Assembly: GCA_016880595.1 (NCBI GenBank)
Contig: JAEHDC010000042.1
Span: 1-19,017, forward strand
Origin: Candidatus Saccharimonadota bacterium
GTDB lineage: Bacteria > Patescibacteriota > Saccharimonadia > Saccharimonadales > EFPC-124
Direction of reading: 5' to 3'
DNA: 19,017 nucleotides
Below, one piece after another: positions 5,437-12,687 of the stretch (its first letter is position 1; each line of letters opens with the position of its first letter). The position numbers and the translations under genes are program-made. The notes under the pieces were generated by a model. That model was not told the origin of the DNA, ran no database searches, and saw only the letters and a list, made by a program, of their open reading frames with translations.

Positions 5437-6285
5437 CTACGCGCCGGCTGAGGCGGTTCCGTTATAAACCGCTGGAGGCGGAGCAGGGTAAGCTTCTGCT
5501 ACTCTCTTTAGCAGCTCCGGTAGATCAACAATCATAGTTTCGTAAGACCCTACCCACCAGTCTGGCTCAAGTTCCAGTAAACAAAGCAACTGGAACAACT
5601 TGTCGCCTGGTTGCAGCGCGTCCAAATCGCAGCCCTTATGAAGAACCCATGGTAGCAAGTTGGCATCCTGTTTTACCAGATATGCCATATCGTCTACCGT
5701 TTTGACCCTAAAGTTCTTGTAAACCTGCGCCATTTCTTTGCCAAGCTCAGAAGGGACGTATCCCGCACTTGCTAGCACCTGAATCAGCATTACGGCTAAT
5801 ATTGCCACAAAGAACCATAGCTGCCAAACCTGAGTTGCCATTGCCGCAAAAAGACCAATTACAACGGCTAATAGGATTAATGGGTAGATGCGTTGCTTAC
5901 ACCAAAACGGTGCAAGCTTTAGCACACCTTTCTTAACCAGCCAGTCGCGACCCATGGAGTCGCAAACGCTACAAGGGGAAAATACAAATCCTGAAGACGG
6001 CTTCCGGCCATTAAAAACAACTTCTCTGCCTGGCGTTGCTTCTGTTGAATCAAAAATAGTTGACATCACGTCGGCAAAGATAGGGTCCCCCTCATCATTT
6101 ATCAATAATTTAGCACCTTTGCTAGTAAGCCGTATTTTATTCGGCCCCAAGACCACATACCCTTGTTGTGCAAGTTCCAGTAGCGCAATCCAATCGCTAG
6201 CTTTGCAATTTGGATTAAGCACCCAGTGCTGAAAAAGCGCAAAACTAACGCCGCTTTCTGTCAACAGCTTAGTTTGGGCTGTCAT
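5437..6285 (-). CDS. Orphan membrane protein: winged-helix-like N-terminus, CxxC, two TM helices
   Basis: A 282-residue protein of no recognised family. Residues 1-65 resemble a winged helix (WIALLELAQQGYVVLGPNKI, then LTSKGAKLL, as at the wing and final helix of many DNA-binding proteins). Residues 101-110 hold a C-x2-C pair (SPCSVCDS) that could bind metal. Two adjacent membrane helices (about 133-149 and 153-173) form a hairpin. Residues 180-265 are a soluble helical domain rich in leucine, followed by a proline/alanine tail. Start is supported by GGAGG five bases before the ATG, and a -10 (TATAAT, 6319-6324 minus) lies upstream. A membrane-tethered regulator or a stress or phage sensor is possible, but only from domain layout. 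Confidence 0.8.
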   Translation of the reverse strand: MTAQTKLLTESGVSFALFQHWVLNPNCKASDWIALLELAQQGYVVLGPNKIRLTSKGAKLLINDEGDPIFADVMSTIFDSTEATPGREVVFNGRKPSSGFVFSPCSVCDSMGRDWLVKKGVLKLAPFWCKQRIYPLILLAVVIGLFAAMATQVWQLWFFVAILAVMLIQVLASAGYVPSELGKEMAQVYKNFRVKTVDDMAYLVKQDANLLPWVLHKGCDLDALQPGDKLFQLLCLLELEPDWWVGSYETMIVDLPELLKRVAEAYPAPPPAVYNGTASAGA

Positions 6286-6364
6286 TGCGCCTCCATCTTA
6301 TAGAGCTACTCTGTAAATATTATAAAGGTTATCTAAAAATAAAAAAGATTATCAATTTTAAAAG

Positions 6365-6398
6365 CCCGTGCTCACCGATATTATTCAGTAAGCACGGG
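6365..6398 (-). terminator. Intrinsic terminator of the 6406-6834 gene
   Basis: On the minus strand CCCGTGCT pairs with AGCACGGG (6391-6398 with 6365-6372) around an 18-base loop, followed by CTTTTAAAA. It starts 8 bases after the stop codon. Confidence 0.75.
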
Positions 6399-6405
6399 AC
6401 AAGAA

Positions 6406-6834
6406 CTATCTAGTTGGGCATGTTGCTGGAGTGGCGTCCGTCACTTCACCCTTAATAAAAAGATTTTGATATTCGGAGGCCCAAGAGACTCTCCAGCCCG
6501 TTGCCGTAACATCGTACATGGCACCTTTACTCAGGCTACCCCATGCATCTGAAGTGTTCGTCCGGTACTGAAAAGGACCAAATCTCAGCCCGTCCTCCAT
6601 TTTGAAGGTCACATTAACGCCGGTCTCCATATCAATGGCGAACACCAAGTACGTGTGCCCGTCTGAGGTTGACTGGTCCCGAAGATCACAGACCGTAATT
6701 GTCAAATCTTCAGCATGAAGGCTTTGCACTGCACTAGCACCGCAGCAACAACCACAGCAGATCAACGCAACCAACACCAAGGCAACAATCGAGGCTTTTC
6801 CAGCATTACCGCCTTGTCCAAACGGATTCGTCAT
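6406..6834 (-). CDS. Membrane-anchored small orphan protein with extracellular domain
   Basis: A 142-residue protein, unrecognised. A short polar N-terminus (MTNPFGQGGNAGK) precedes a single hydrophobic helix rich in cysteine (ASIVALVLVALICCGCCCG), then about 110 residues of soluble beta-rich sequence (LTITVCDLRD, TYLVFAIDMETG, YDVTATGWRV, EYQNLF). The helix looks like an uncleaved anchor with the domain outside the membrane. The start at 6834 is preferred over the in-frame GTG at 6843 because GGGAG then sits at normal distance; upstream of the GTG it would touch the start codon. The C-terminal half contains two cysteines that could form a disulfide. It has its own promoter and terminator. 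No function can be assigned. Confidence 0.78.
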   Translation of the reverse strand: MTNPFGQGGNAGKASIVALVLVALICCGCCCGASAVQSLHAEDLTITVCDLRDQSTSDGHTYLVFAIDMETGVNVTFKMEDGLRFGPFQYRTNTSDAWGSLSKGAMYDVTATGWRVSWASEYQNLFIKGEVTDATPATCPTR

Positions 6835-6863
6835 CCTGTGCACTCCCTAGATAGCGCATTTTA

Positions 6864-6919
6864 AAATGGCCAAATGGCCATTTGTGTTTTATTATACAAC
6901 AAAACATTCCCCTATGCAA
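6864..6919 (-). promoter_or_regulatory. Promoter and tandem motif upstream of the anchored orphan
   Basis: On the minus strand TTGCAT (6914-6919), 17 bases, TATAAT (6891-6896). Within the leader, plus-strand AAATGGCC is repeated in tandem (6864-6871 and 6872-6879) and followed by ATTT, so the second copy is also part of the palindrome AAATGGCCATTT. This could be an operator or leader structure. Confidence 0.7.
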
Positions 6920-6983
6920 CAATTTTTTCATCCCTATTGGAGATTAGCAAAAAAGCTAAATCGCACAAGATAGGTTAACAATG

Positions 6984-7012
6984 TTGACAATCTATTTGTG
7001 ATACGGCATTAT
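6984..7012 (+). promoter_or_regulatory. Promoter of the 70-residue two-TM protein
   Basis: TTGACA (6984-6989), 17 bases, CATTAT (7007-7012, four of six). Start of transcription would be near 7019, giving a leader of about 40 bases before the ATG at 7058. Confidence 0.65.
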
Positions 7013-7057
7013 TAAAAAGTTACTAAAATTAATTCATCTTAATTCAGGAAGAGATTT

Positions 7058-7270
7058 ATGAAATCGCTAGTTGCTTTTTGCGTGTCTTTATTGGCCATCA
7101 TAGTATTACATTTTACAACAACAATAAATAATTTAGCTTTAGCCGTACTGGCTGTGTTTTTTTGGTCAATAATCTGGATAATAATTCATATATTAACCTA
7201 TGACGGGCAAGTTGCTCCAGAATACAATTACAACAACTCCGACGATAGCAGTCAGCACACTATTAACTAA
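7058..7270 (+). CDS. Small two-TM membrane protein (70 aa)
   Basis: A 70-residue protein with two hydrophobic segments (about 3-20 and 26-47) joined by a short polar turn (TTTINN), and a polar, Asn/Asp/Ser-rich tail of 23 residues. AGGAAG sits eight bases before the ATG and a TTGACA promoter lies upstream, so it is probably a real gene. No family is recognised. Small two-helix proteins of this kind can be holins, toxins or subunits of larger membrane complexes; nothing here decides. It is followed by a hairpin with a T run, which separates it from the Nudix-like gene. Confidence 0.7.
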   Translation: MKSLVAFCVSLLAIIVLHFTTTINNLALAVLAVFFWSIIWIIIHILTYDGQVAPEYNYNNSDDSSQHTIN

Positions 7271-7283
7271 AAACAAGAAATGT

Positions 7284-7324
7284 TATATTGTAGGCTAGTA
7301 ATGTTTATATCATTACTCGTTTTT
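7284..7324 (+). promoter_or_regulatory. Extended -10 and leader hairpin with T run before the Nudix-like gene
   Basis: TGTTATATT (extended -10, TATATT at 7284-7289) is followed by AGTAATG (7297-7303), a 7-base loop, CATTACT (7311-7317), CG and five T. As a terminator it ends the 70-residue gene; but if transcription starts at about 7296, the same hairpin lies at the 5' end of the next mRNA, nine bases before its GGGAG, and could act as an attenuator. Confidence 0.5.
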
Positions 7325-7335
7325 AGGGAGTCATG

Positions 7336-8253
7336 ATGACTTTGGCAGAATGGATCAGACGAGATCGGGCGCTTGTGCCAGATTCCCGAATGTGGGGAAG
7401 AGGTTTTGGTGGCGACAATTACAGCCAACTTGACCTCAATGAGACCGCCGGATATATCGCAGAAAAACTGCAACATGGCGGAAGGCAAGGCTACGGTCCA
7501 AGGTTCTTTAGTAGCTGTATTGGCTACCATCGTGTTGGAAAAGGCAGCTTTGTTGTTCCAAGCGGCTTTGACGCAATTGGTTGCGAGATTCGTTACAGGC
7601 AAGGCGCGTCGCCAGATGAGCTGGACCCAGAATGGTTGACTAGAGTCAACCGCCCGGAACAGCTTGAGCAACAACAAAACATCTTCTGGACAGACCAGCA
7701 CAATCGACCGTGCCACCCGCTGACCGAGCAACTTATTGCTGATGAGAGGATTGGCCTCAACACTGGTCTAGGCCAAGGACGAGTTTACGGTGAATGGCCG
7801 GTGGTAAATGCTATCGTTTGCGACGGGCAAAAAGTACTGCTAACGCAGCGCCCGCACAACAGCAAAGAGATTCCGTCTCTCGTTGGCGGATATTGCCAGT
7901 ACGCTGAGCTTGGCGTTAGTCCACTGGAGTGGCGAGCCGGTAATTGGAAGGTGACCGAGGAAGCGCTGTTCATCGCAGCATTCGGTCGGGTGCTAAAAAA
8001 GACCGGCATCACTTTGCCGGCAGACGCCAAGTACAAAATCGTCTATGCACTGCGGCCAGTCGGCAGCGTTCACACGCTAAATTTCTGGACTGCGACATAC
8101 GCGATTTTGATCACGCTTGATCGCGGCAGTGCAGATCTTCTGCCACCAGCCAAAGATACTCCAGCAATCTGGCAAAACATCCGTGACGTGGATATGTCCA
8201 GTTACTGGAATGACCACAAACGCGCCTACCAAGCAGCCATGGCTCACATTTAA
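7336..8253 (+). CDS. Degenerate Nudix-fold protein (305 aa)
   Basis: Residues 153-294 resemble a Nudix domain: WPVVNAIVCDGQKVLLTQRP is the typical opening strand pair, VGGYCQ takes the place of the PGG-x-V turn, and AAFGRVLKKTGITL aligns with AA-x-REVxEETGI. All the metal-binding residues are gone: the R-E and E-E of the Nudix box are G-R and K-K here (about 217-222), so hydrolysis is unlikely. Later strands (TLNFWTATYAILI) fit the fold. Residues 1-150 are an unassigned N-terminal region (FGGDNYSQLDLNETAGYIAE and others). It could bind a nucleotide as a sensor without cleaving it. The start at 7336 gives GGGAG five bases of spacing; the ATG at 7333 would leave two. Confidence 0.75.
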   Translation: MTLAEWIRRDRALVPDSRMWGRGFGGDNYSQLDLNETAGYIAEKLQHGGRQGYGPRFFSSCIGYHRVGKGSFVVPSGFDAIGCEIRYRQGASPDELDPEWLTRVNRPEQLEQQQNIFWTDQHNRPCHPLTEQLIADERIGLNTGLGQGRVYGEWPVVNAIVCDGQKVLLTQRPHNSKEIPSLVGGYCQYAELGVSPLEWRAGNWKVTEEALFIAAFGRVLKKTGITLPADAKYKIVYALRPVGSVHTLNFWTATYAILITLDRGSADLLPPAKDTPAIWQNIRDVDMSSYWNDHKRAYQAAMAHI

Positions 8254-8266
8254 TCTAAAAGCGACA

Positions 8267-8299
8267 GGCCACCTCTGTTTCTCAGATTCAGAGGTGGCC
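8267..8299 (+). terminator. Strong hairpin after the Nudix-like gene
   Basis: GGCCACCTCTG (8267-8277) and CAGAGGTGGCC (8289-8299) pair perfectly over 11 bases around an 11-base loop, 13 bases after the stop. The nearest T run is about 20 bases later, so it may protect the mRNA end rather than terminate by itself. Confidence 0.6.
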
Positions 8300-8339
8300 G
8301 ATCAACCCAAAATAGCTCATTTTTTTTAAGCAAGTATGC

Positions 8340-8345
8340 TACAAT
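8340..8345 (+). promoter_or_regulatory. Candidate -10 of the Doc operon, implying a nearly leaderless mRNA
   Basis: TACAAT at 8340-8345, 11 bases before the ATG at 8356; the -35 region is only T-rich. If used, transcription starts about four bases before the start codon, and no ribosome binding site is present. Confidence 0.4.
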
Positions 8346-8355
8346 TAATGTTAAT

Positions 8356-8487
8356 ATGAATATCCGATCCAAAAAATCTAAAGCGCCAATCACGCCTACG
8401 TTTACATACGTAGATATAGACGAAAAGAAGATTGTTAAAATTGCTCAAAAAATGGAGCCGGCCATTATTCAACTCGCCAAAACTTAA
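8356..8487 (+). CDS. Putative antitoxin of the Doc toxin (43 aa)
   Basis: A 43-codon gene beginning MNIRSKKSKAPITPTFTYVD and ending QKMEPAIIQLAKT, ending one base before the toxin ATG. Position and tight spacing are those of an antitoxin. It is basic at the N-terminus, with a short strand (FTYVDID) and a helix (KIVKIAQKMEPAIIQLAK). It is shorter than Phd (about 73 residues) and shows no clear DNA-binding domain, so it may be a reduced or different antitoxin. No Shine-Dalgarno site is visible, in line with a nearly leaderless transcript. The role is inferred from context alone. Confidence 0.62.
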   Translation: MNIRSKKSKAPITPTFTYVDIDEKKIVKIAQKMEPAIIQLAKT

Positions 8488-8488
8488 G

Positions 8489-8932
8489 ATGCATTTTATC
8501 TTACCAACCTATGACAACGTCATAAAAATTCACAACGTCGCGCTTAAAATTGGCGGCGGGCTGCAAGGCACTTTGCATGAAGATCGGATCCACGCCGCCA
8601 TAAGCAGGCCGCAAACTTTTATGCAATATGATGATGAATGTGACATCCATTTAGTCTGCGCCATCTTATTGCACGGCCTGGCTACCGGCCATGCTTTTAC
8701 CGAAGGCAACAAACGCACGGCATTACTAACCGTGCTAGTTACTTACAACGCCAACAACACCATGCTCAATTTTAACCATCTCATGAACGACGAGTACAAG
8801 GAGCTGGTGCTTTGGGTGGTCGCCAAAAAACCACACGTCAAAGAAATAGCTCCAAAGTTAAAAACTCTGGCAGATAAGTATGCGCCAAATCCATTTGAGG
8901 CCTTTATAAAACACTTATCCGGAAAAATTTAA
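8489..8932 (+). CDS. doc: Doc (death-on-curing) family toxin
   Basis: A 147-residue protein. The opening PTYDNVIKIHNVALKIGGG and LHEDRIHAAISRPQTF match the start of Doc proteins, and the Fic-type active site is HAFTEGNKR (68-76), the Doc variant of the Fic motif with N-K-R instead of G-N-G-R and E for the usual D. Doc phosphorylates elongation factor Tu, stopping translation; AMP transfer is not expected because of the altered loop. The ATG at 8489 is chosen because it follows the antitoxin stop by one base and matches the family N-terminus; the same frame extends further upstream inside the antitoxin gene, which is not needed. The protein has an extra C-terminal segment after the Fic core (KKPHVKEIAPKLKTLADKYA). 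Confidence 0.88.
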   Translation: MHFILPTYDNVIKIHNVALKIGGGLQGTLHEDRIHAAISRPQTFMQYDDECDIHLVCAILLHGLATGHAFTEGNKRTALLTVLVTYNANNTMLNFNHLMNDEYKELVLWVVAKKPHVKEIAPKLKTLADKYAPNPFEAFIKHLSGKI

Positions 8933-9010
8933 TACACAAACAGCGCATGCGCACCATTGCTGTGGCTATTTAGCTCTATTAATGTTATCCTATTAATAAA
9001 CATAAGCTTT

Positions 9011-12000
9011 ATGCAAGAGCTCAAAAAATTCACCGGCGCCAATGGCAGCACAGAAGTCTCACTTAGCAAAGAGGGTATTATTATTTGCCGACTAGTAGGC
9101 TCTATCGACGCGCAAGTTGCTACTTACGCTATTGACCAAACTAAGCACTTGGCTCAAAAAATTCAAGAACAAGGCAAGCCCGCCTATCTTCTTATCGATG
9201 CTTCCAGAGTAACTGAACAAACCAGCGAAGCCCGCACTATAACTCGCCGCCTCGGTCACTTTGGAATTAAAAAAGTTGCTGTGTTTGGAAAAATTAATGC
9301 TGTGGTTCTGGTTACGCAATATTTAATTCGCTCAGCGGGCATCGCAAAGATATCAAAGATATTTTCTAGCGAGAATAAAGCTAAAGAGTGGCTGCTTCAG
9401 ACTAAAGAAATTCAAAAAATTCAAGATCGCCCAAATAATATTGCAGCATTAATCTTAATGGCAATTTGCATCATTGAACTTATTGGCTGGGCCACGCAAA
9501 ACAAAACACTCACAGAATTTACGCCACAAATAGCCGTAATGAATCCAATGGTGGCGGTTACTTTTTTTGCGCTTTCGATCGTACTTCTTATCCTTAATCA
9601 GAACAGCCAAAAGCCATCGCAAAAAATCAAAATTTTTGCAGGGATTATTGGCATCTGGCTTTTAATTTATAGCTTTTGCATCTGGCTACGGGCAGGCTTT
9701 GGAGTTGACACTGGAATTGACCAACTGCTTTTTGGCGACCGGCTTTCTTCTATAACTCTTACGGCGCCGCGCACAGCGCTTAACTTTGCACTTCTGTCTA
9801 TTGTAATATTCGCAGTTTTAGACGGACCGCAAAAAAAATGGCAACAGTATATCATGTACATTACCGCCTTGATAATATTCATAAATTCTGCTTTGATTTG
9901 CCTAGGTTACGCCTACGGTTTTACTCTCTCGGAAGCAACCGGCCTAGCGCCAATGCCTTTAACTACGGCAATTTGTTTTATGATTTCAATTTACATCCTG
10001 CGCTCATTACCAAAAAATCCCTTACCGTTTTTTACGCGCCTAATTAATATCGGCAACAATAATTGGCAATCTATAGTCGTTTTTGTGGTAATCTTCGTTT
10101 TAACCGGCATTGCTTGGCAACAAAATAAAATTGACCTGCAAAATAACATTGCTGTAAACGTTACTCAAACTTTTAGCAAACAACAGACAGCTCTTGCAGA
10201 GAAGGTGAATAGTTACAATAGCTTGCTTTTTGGCTTTAGATCATTATTTGAAGCGAGCGAAAACGTTACTGCGGACGAATTTACACTGTTCTTTGACTCA
10301 TCCGAAGTTGAACAAAATTACCCTGGGTTAAACGGAGTTGCTTTTGTAAAATCTGTACCAGCCGCGGACAAAAAGGCTTACCAAGAGTATGTTCGCCAGG
10401 AGAGCACGGCAATGAACCCAGAACTTAAAAATTTTACCATCCACCCAGACAGCGACCAACCAACATCTTATATAATCACATACATCGAGCCAAACAAATC
10501 CTACACAAAACAAGCGCTTGGCTTTGATCTTAGCAGTAACAGCTTACGTCTTGAAACGCTTGAAAAAGCACGCAATACCGGCAATATAGCCGCAACTAGC
10601 ACCATTGATGTTAACTCCGCCGTAGAAGGCACTGCTCCGCAAGACAACGGCTTCTTTATGACAGCTCCAGTTTATACTGATATATTAACGCTTGGTACGC
10701 CAACAACCGAGCAAGAAAGAACTGACCGACTCTACGGTTTTATCAACGCCTCTTTTACATATAACGAGCTTTTTGCTGACATTTTTAAGGGTGATTTTGA
10801 GTCTGAAGTACAATTTACCGTCACAGACGTTGGTACTAACGAAGTGATTTACACTTACAATCCCAATGCCACAAATATCAACCCAGAGGTAAAATACCAA
10901 AATACTCTAAATGTAGGTAATCGCAACTGGCGATTGTCGCTTTATGCCTCCGATACTTTTGGCTCCACGGTAGCTGAACGAACATTACCATATATCGTTC
11001 TATTTGGCGGCATAATGCTTTCTGTATTGTCAACACTATCAGTTCACTTTGTTATTAGCCGACGTGCAGCAGCCATGTCACTGGCCGAGAGTATGACCGA
11101 AGACCTCAACAAAGAGCGTAACGAAGCAATTGCTGCGCGCAACAAAAACGATACAATCCTGGCAAGTATTGGTGATGCGGTTTTTGTGATTGACGAAAAA
11201 GAAAAGATCACGCTATTTAATTTAGCAGCCGAAGCAATTAGCGGCTACAGCGCCGAGGAAGCAATTGGCAAACCATACAAAGAAATTCTACATTTTATTT
11301 GCGAAACCGGCAAAAAAACAGAAGTAACATTTATACAACGCGCCCTAAACGGCCATCTGGCGCACATGCGTAACCACACATATTTGATCCGAAAAGATGG
11401 CAAAAAAATTGCAGTCTCGGACTCGGCTGCGCCATTGCGGGATGATAGAAATAAGATCATCGGCGCGATTATCGTCTTCCGTGATGTTACGCGTGAAGCC
11501 GAGCTAAGCAACGCCAAGGATGAATTTGTATCACTAGCCTCACACCAATTGCGCACGCCGCTTTCGGCCATCAACTGGTTTGTAGAAATTTTAATGAGCG
11601 GCGATGCTGGCCGGCTCAACAAGCAACAAACAGAGTACATACAGCAAGTCTACAACGGCAATCAACGCATGATAAAATTAGTAAACTCCTTGCTAAACGT
11701 CTCGCGCATTGACCTTGGAAAACTCATAAATGAGCCGACACCAAACTCCATCAAGCAAATTCTTAACAGCCTAGAGCGTGAAATGTCCTCACAAATTACA
11801 ACAAAAAGGCTAAGTGTTAATACCAATATAAAAAGCGACGTGCCGCCAATTGCAATTGACACCAAACTGCTTAGAATTATCATTCAAAATTTACTATCAA
11901 ATGCCGTAAAATACACATCAGAAAATGGCAAAATTGCCATAAATGTGCGACGCGCAACGCTAGCCGACCACCCGCCACACAAAACGCACAGCCACAAAGA

Positions 12001-12271
12001 AAGCATTCTCATCTCTATATCCGATACTGGTTTTGGTATTCCAAAAACACAACAGACGCACATTTTTGAAAAACTTTTCCGCGCCGACAATGCCCGCGTC
12101 AAAGACGTGGAAGGCAGTGGCTTAGGTCTGTACTTAGTGCAGCAAATTCTTTTACGTCTTGGCGGCAACATTTGGTTTGAGTCAACCGAAAACGTTGGCT
12201 CAACTTTTTACGTCACAATCCCAATAAACACAAAATCAATCTTAAGCATAACTAAAGTAAGTAATACATGA
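9011..12271 (+). CDS. Hybrid-architecture sensor histidine kinase: STAS-like, 7 TM, CHASE, PAS, HisKA, HATPase
   Basis: A 1086-residue membrane sensor kinase. Residues 1-130 are a soluble STAS-like alpha/beta domain (GIIICRLVGSIDAQVA, AYLLIDASRVTEQ). About seven membrane helices follow (near 142-160, 178-196, 208-228, 255-270, 280-302, 316-331, 352-369). Residues 375-650 are a CHASE domain outside the membrane (SLFEASENVTADEFTLFFDS, YPGLNGVAFVKSVP). A helix (659-682) leads to PAS (711-830). HisKA has H845 in SHQLRTPLSA. HATPase shows N965 (NLLSNAVKY), DTGFGIP and GSGLGLYL. CHASE domains bind small extracellular molecules. It precedes its receiver and the pilus genes in one direction, so it may control the pilus. 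The start at 9011 is chosen over an upstream TTG (8957) because the STAS fold begins there; no ribosome site precedes it. Confidence 0.93.
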   Translation: MQELKKFTGANGSTEVSLSKEGIIICRLVGSIDAQVATYAIDQTKHLAQKIQEQGKPAYLLIDASRVTEQTSEARTITRRLGHFGIKKVAVFGKINAVVLVTQYLIRSAGIAKISKIFSSENKAKEWLLQTKEIQKIQDRPNNIAALILMAICIIELIGWATQNKTLTEFTPQIAVMNPMVAVTFFALSIVLLILNQNSQKPSQKIKIFAGIIGIWLLIYSFCIWLRAGFGVDTGIDQLLFGDRLSSITLTAPRTALNFALLSIVIFAVLDGPQKKWQQYIMYITALIIFINSALICLGYAYGFTLSEATGLAPMPLTTAICFMISIYILRSLPKNPLPFFTRLINIGNNNWQSIVVFVVIFVLTGIAWQQNKIDLQNNIAVNVTQTFSKQQTALAEKVNSYNSLLFGFRSLFEASENVTADEFTLFFDSSEVEQNYPGLNGVAFVKSVPAADKKAYQEYVRQESTAMNPELKNFTIHPDSDQPTSYIITYIEPNKSYTKQALGFDLSSNSLRLETLEKARNTGNIAATSTIDVNSAVEGTAPQDNGFFMTAPVYTDILTLGTPTTEQERTDRLYGFINASFTYNELFADIFKGDFESEVQFTVTDVGTNEVIYTYNPNATNINPEVKYQNTLNVGNRNWRLSLYASDTFGSTVAERTLPYIVLFGGIMLSVLSTLSVHFVISRRAAAMSLAESMTEDLNKERNEAIAARNKNDTILASIGDAVFVIDEKEKITLFNLAAEAISGYSAEEAIGKPYKEILHFICETGKKTEVTFIQRALNGHLAHMRNHTYLIRKDGKKIAVSDSAAPLRDDRNKIIGAIIVFRDVTREAELSNAKDEFVSLASHQLRTPLSAINWFVEILMSGDAGRLNKQQTEYIQQVYNGNQRMIKLVNSLLNVSRIDLGKLINEPTPNSIKQILNSLEREMSSQITTKRLSVNTNIKSDVPPIAIDTKLLRIIIQNLLSNAVKYTSENGKIAINVRRATLADHPPHKTHSHKESILISISDTGFGIPKTQQTHIFEKLFRADNARVKDVEGSGLGLYLVQQILLRLGGNIWFESTENVGSTFYVTIPINTKSILSITKVSNT

Positions 12272-12298
12272 TACAATTTTGTTAGGGAAGAATAACGC

Positions 12299-12670
12299 AT
12301 GGCCAATCATCAAAAATACGTATTAATTGTAGAAGACGAAAAACCACTAGCGCACGCTTTGGAGCTAAAACTGCAACGAGCCGGCTGTACAACAGAGGTG
12401 GCTCGCAATGGTCAAGAATGCCTTGATGCAATTGAGGCTCAAGAATTTGATGTTGTTTTGCTTGACCTAATGATGCCGGTAATGGATGGTTTCCAAGTAC
12501 TAGAAAAGATTCAGCAAAAACCAGATAATAAACCAGCGGTTTTTATTCTGTCCAACCTTAGCCAAGCAGAAGACGAGCAGCGAGTCCTGGCCATGGGCGC
12601 AAAAAAATATTTTGTAAAGTCTGACACGCCGCTATCCGTTATTATAGACGAAGTAATGAAATTGGCATAA
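12299..12670 (+). CDS. Single-domain response regulator next to the sensor kinase
   Basis: A 123-residue receiver: acidic pair E12-D13 (IVEDE), phosphoacceptor D56 (VVLLDLMMPVMDG), S85 as switch residue (ILSN) and K107 (FVKSD). All active-site residues are intact. It follows the kinase by 27 bases with AGGGAAG before the ATG, and pilB starts 17 bases later. With no output domain, it probably acts on a pilus protein such as the ATPase, as CheY-like partners do in twitching systems; this is inference from order alone. Confidence 0.93.
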   Translation: MANHQKYVLIVEDEKPLAHALELKLQRAGCTTEVARNGQECLDAIEAQEFDVVLLDLMMPVMDGFQVLEKIQQKPDNKPAVFILSNLSQAEDEQRVLAMGAKKYFVKSDTPLSVIIDEVMKLA

Positions 12671-12687
12671 AAAAGCAAGGGGTGGGC

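Noticed and set aside
8957..9010. TTG start extending the sensor kinase by 18 hydrophobic residues
   Set aside because: No ribosome site, and the STAS-like fold begins at the ATG at 9011; the extension would add an unexplained hydrophobic segment before a soluble domain.
11245..11640. 131-codon minus-strand frame inside the sensor kinase
   Set aside because: Antisense of the PAS and HisKA regions; no promoter or ribosome site.
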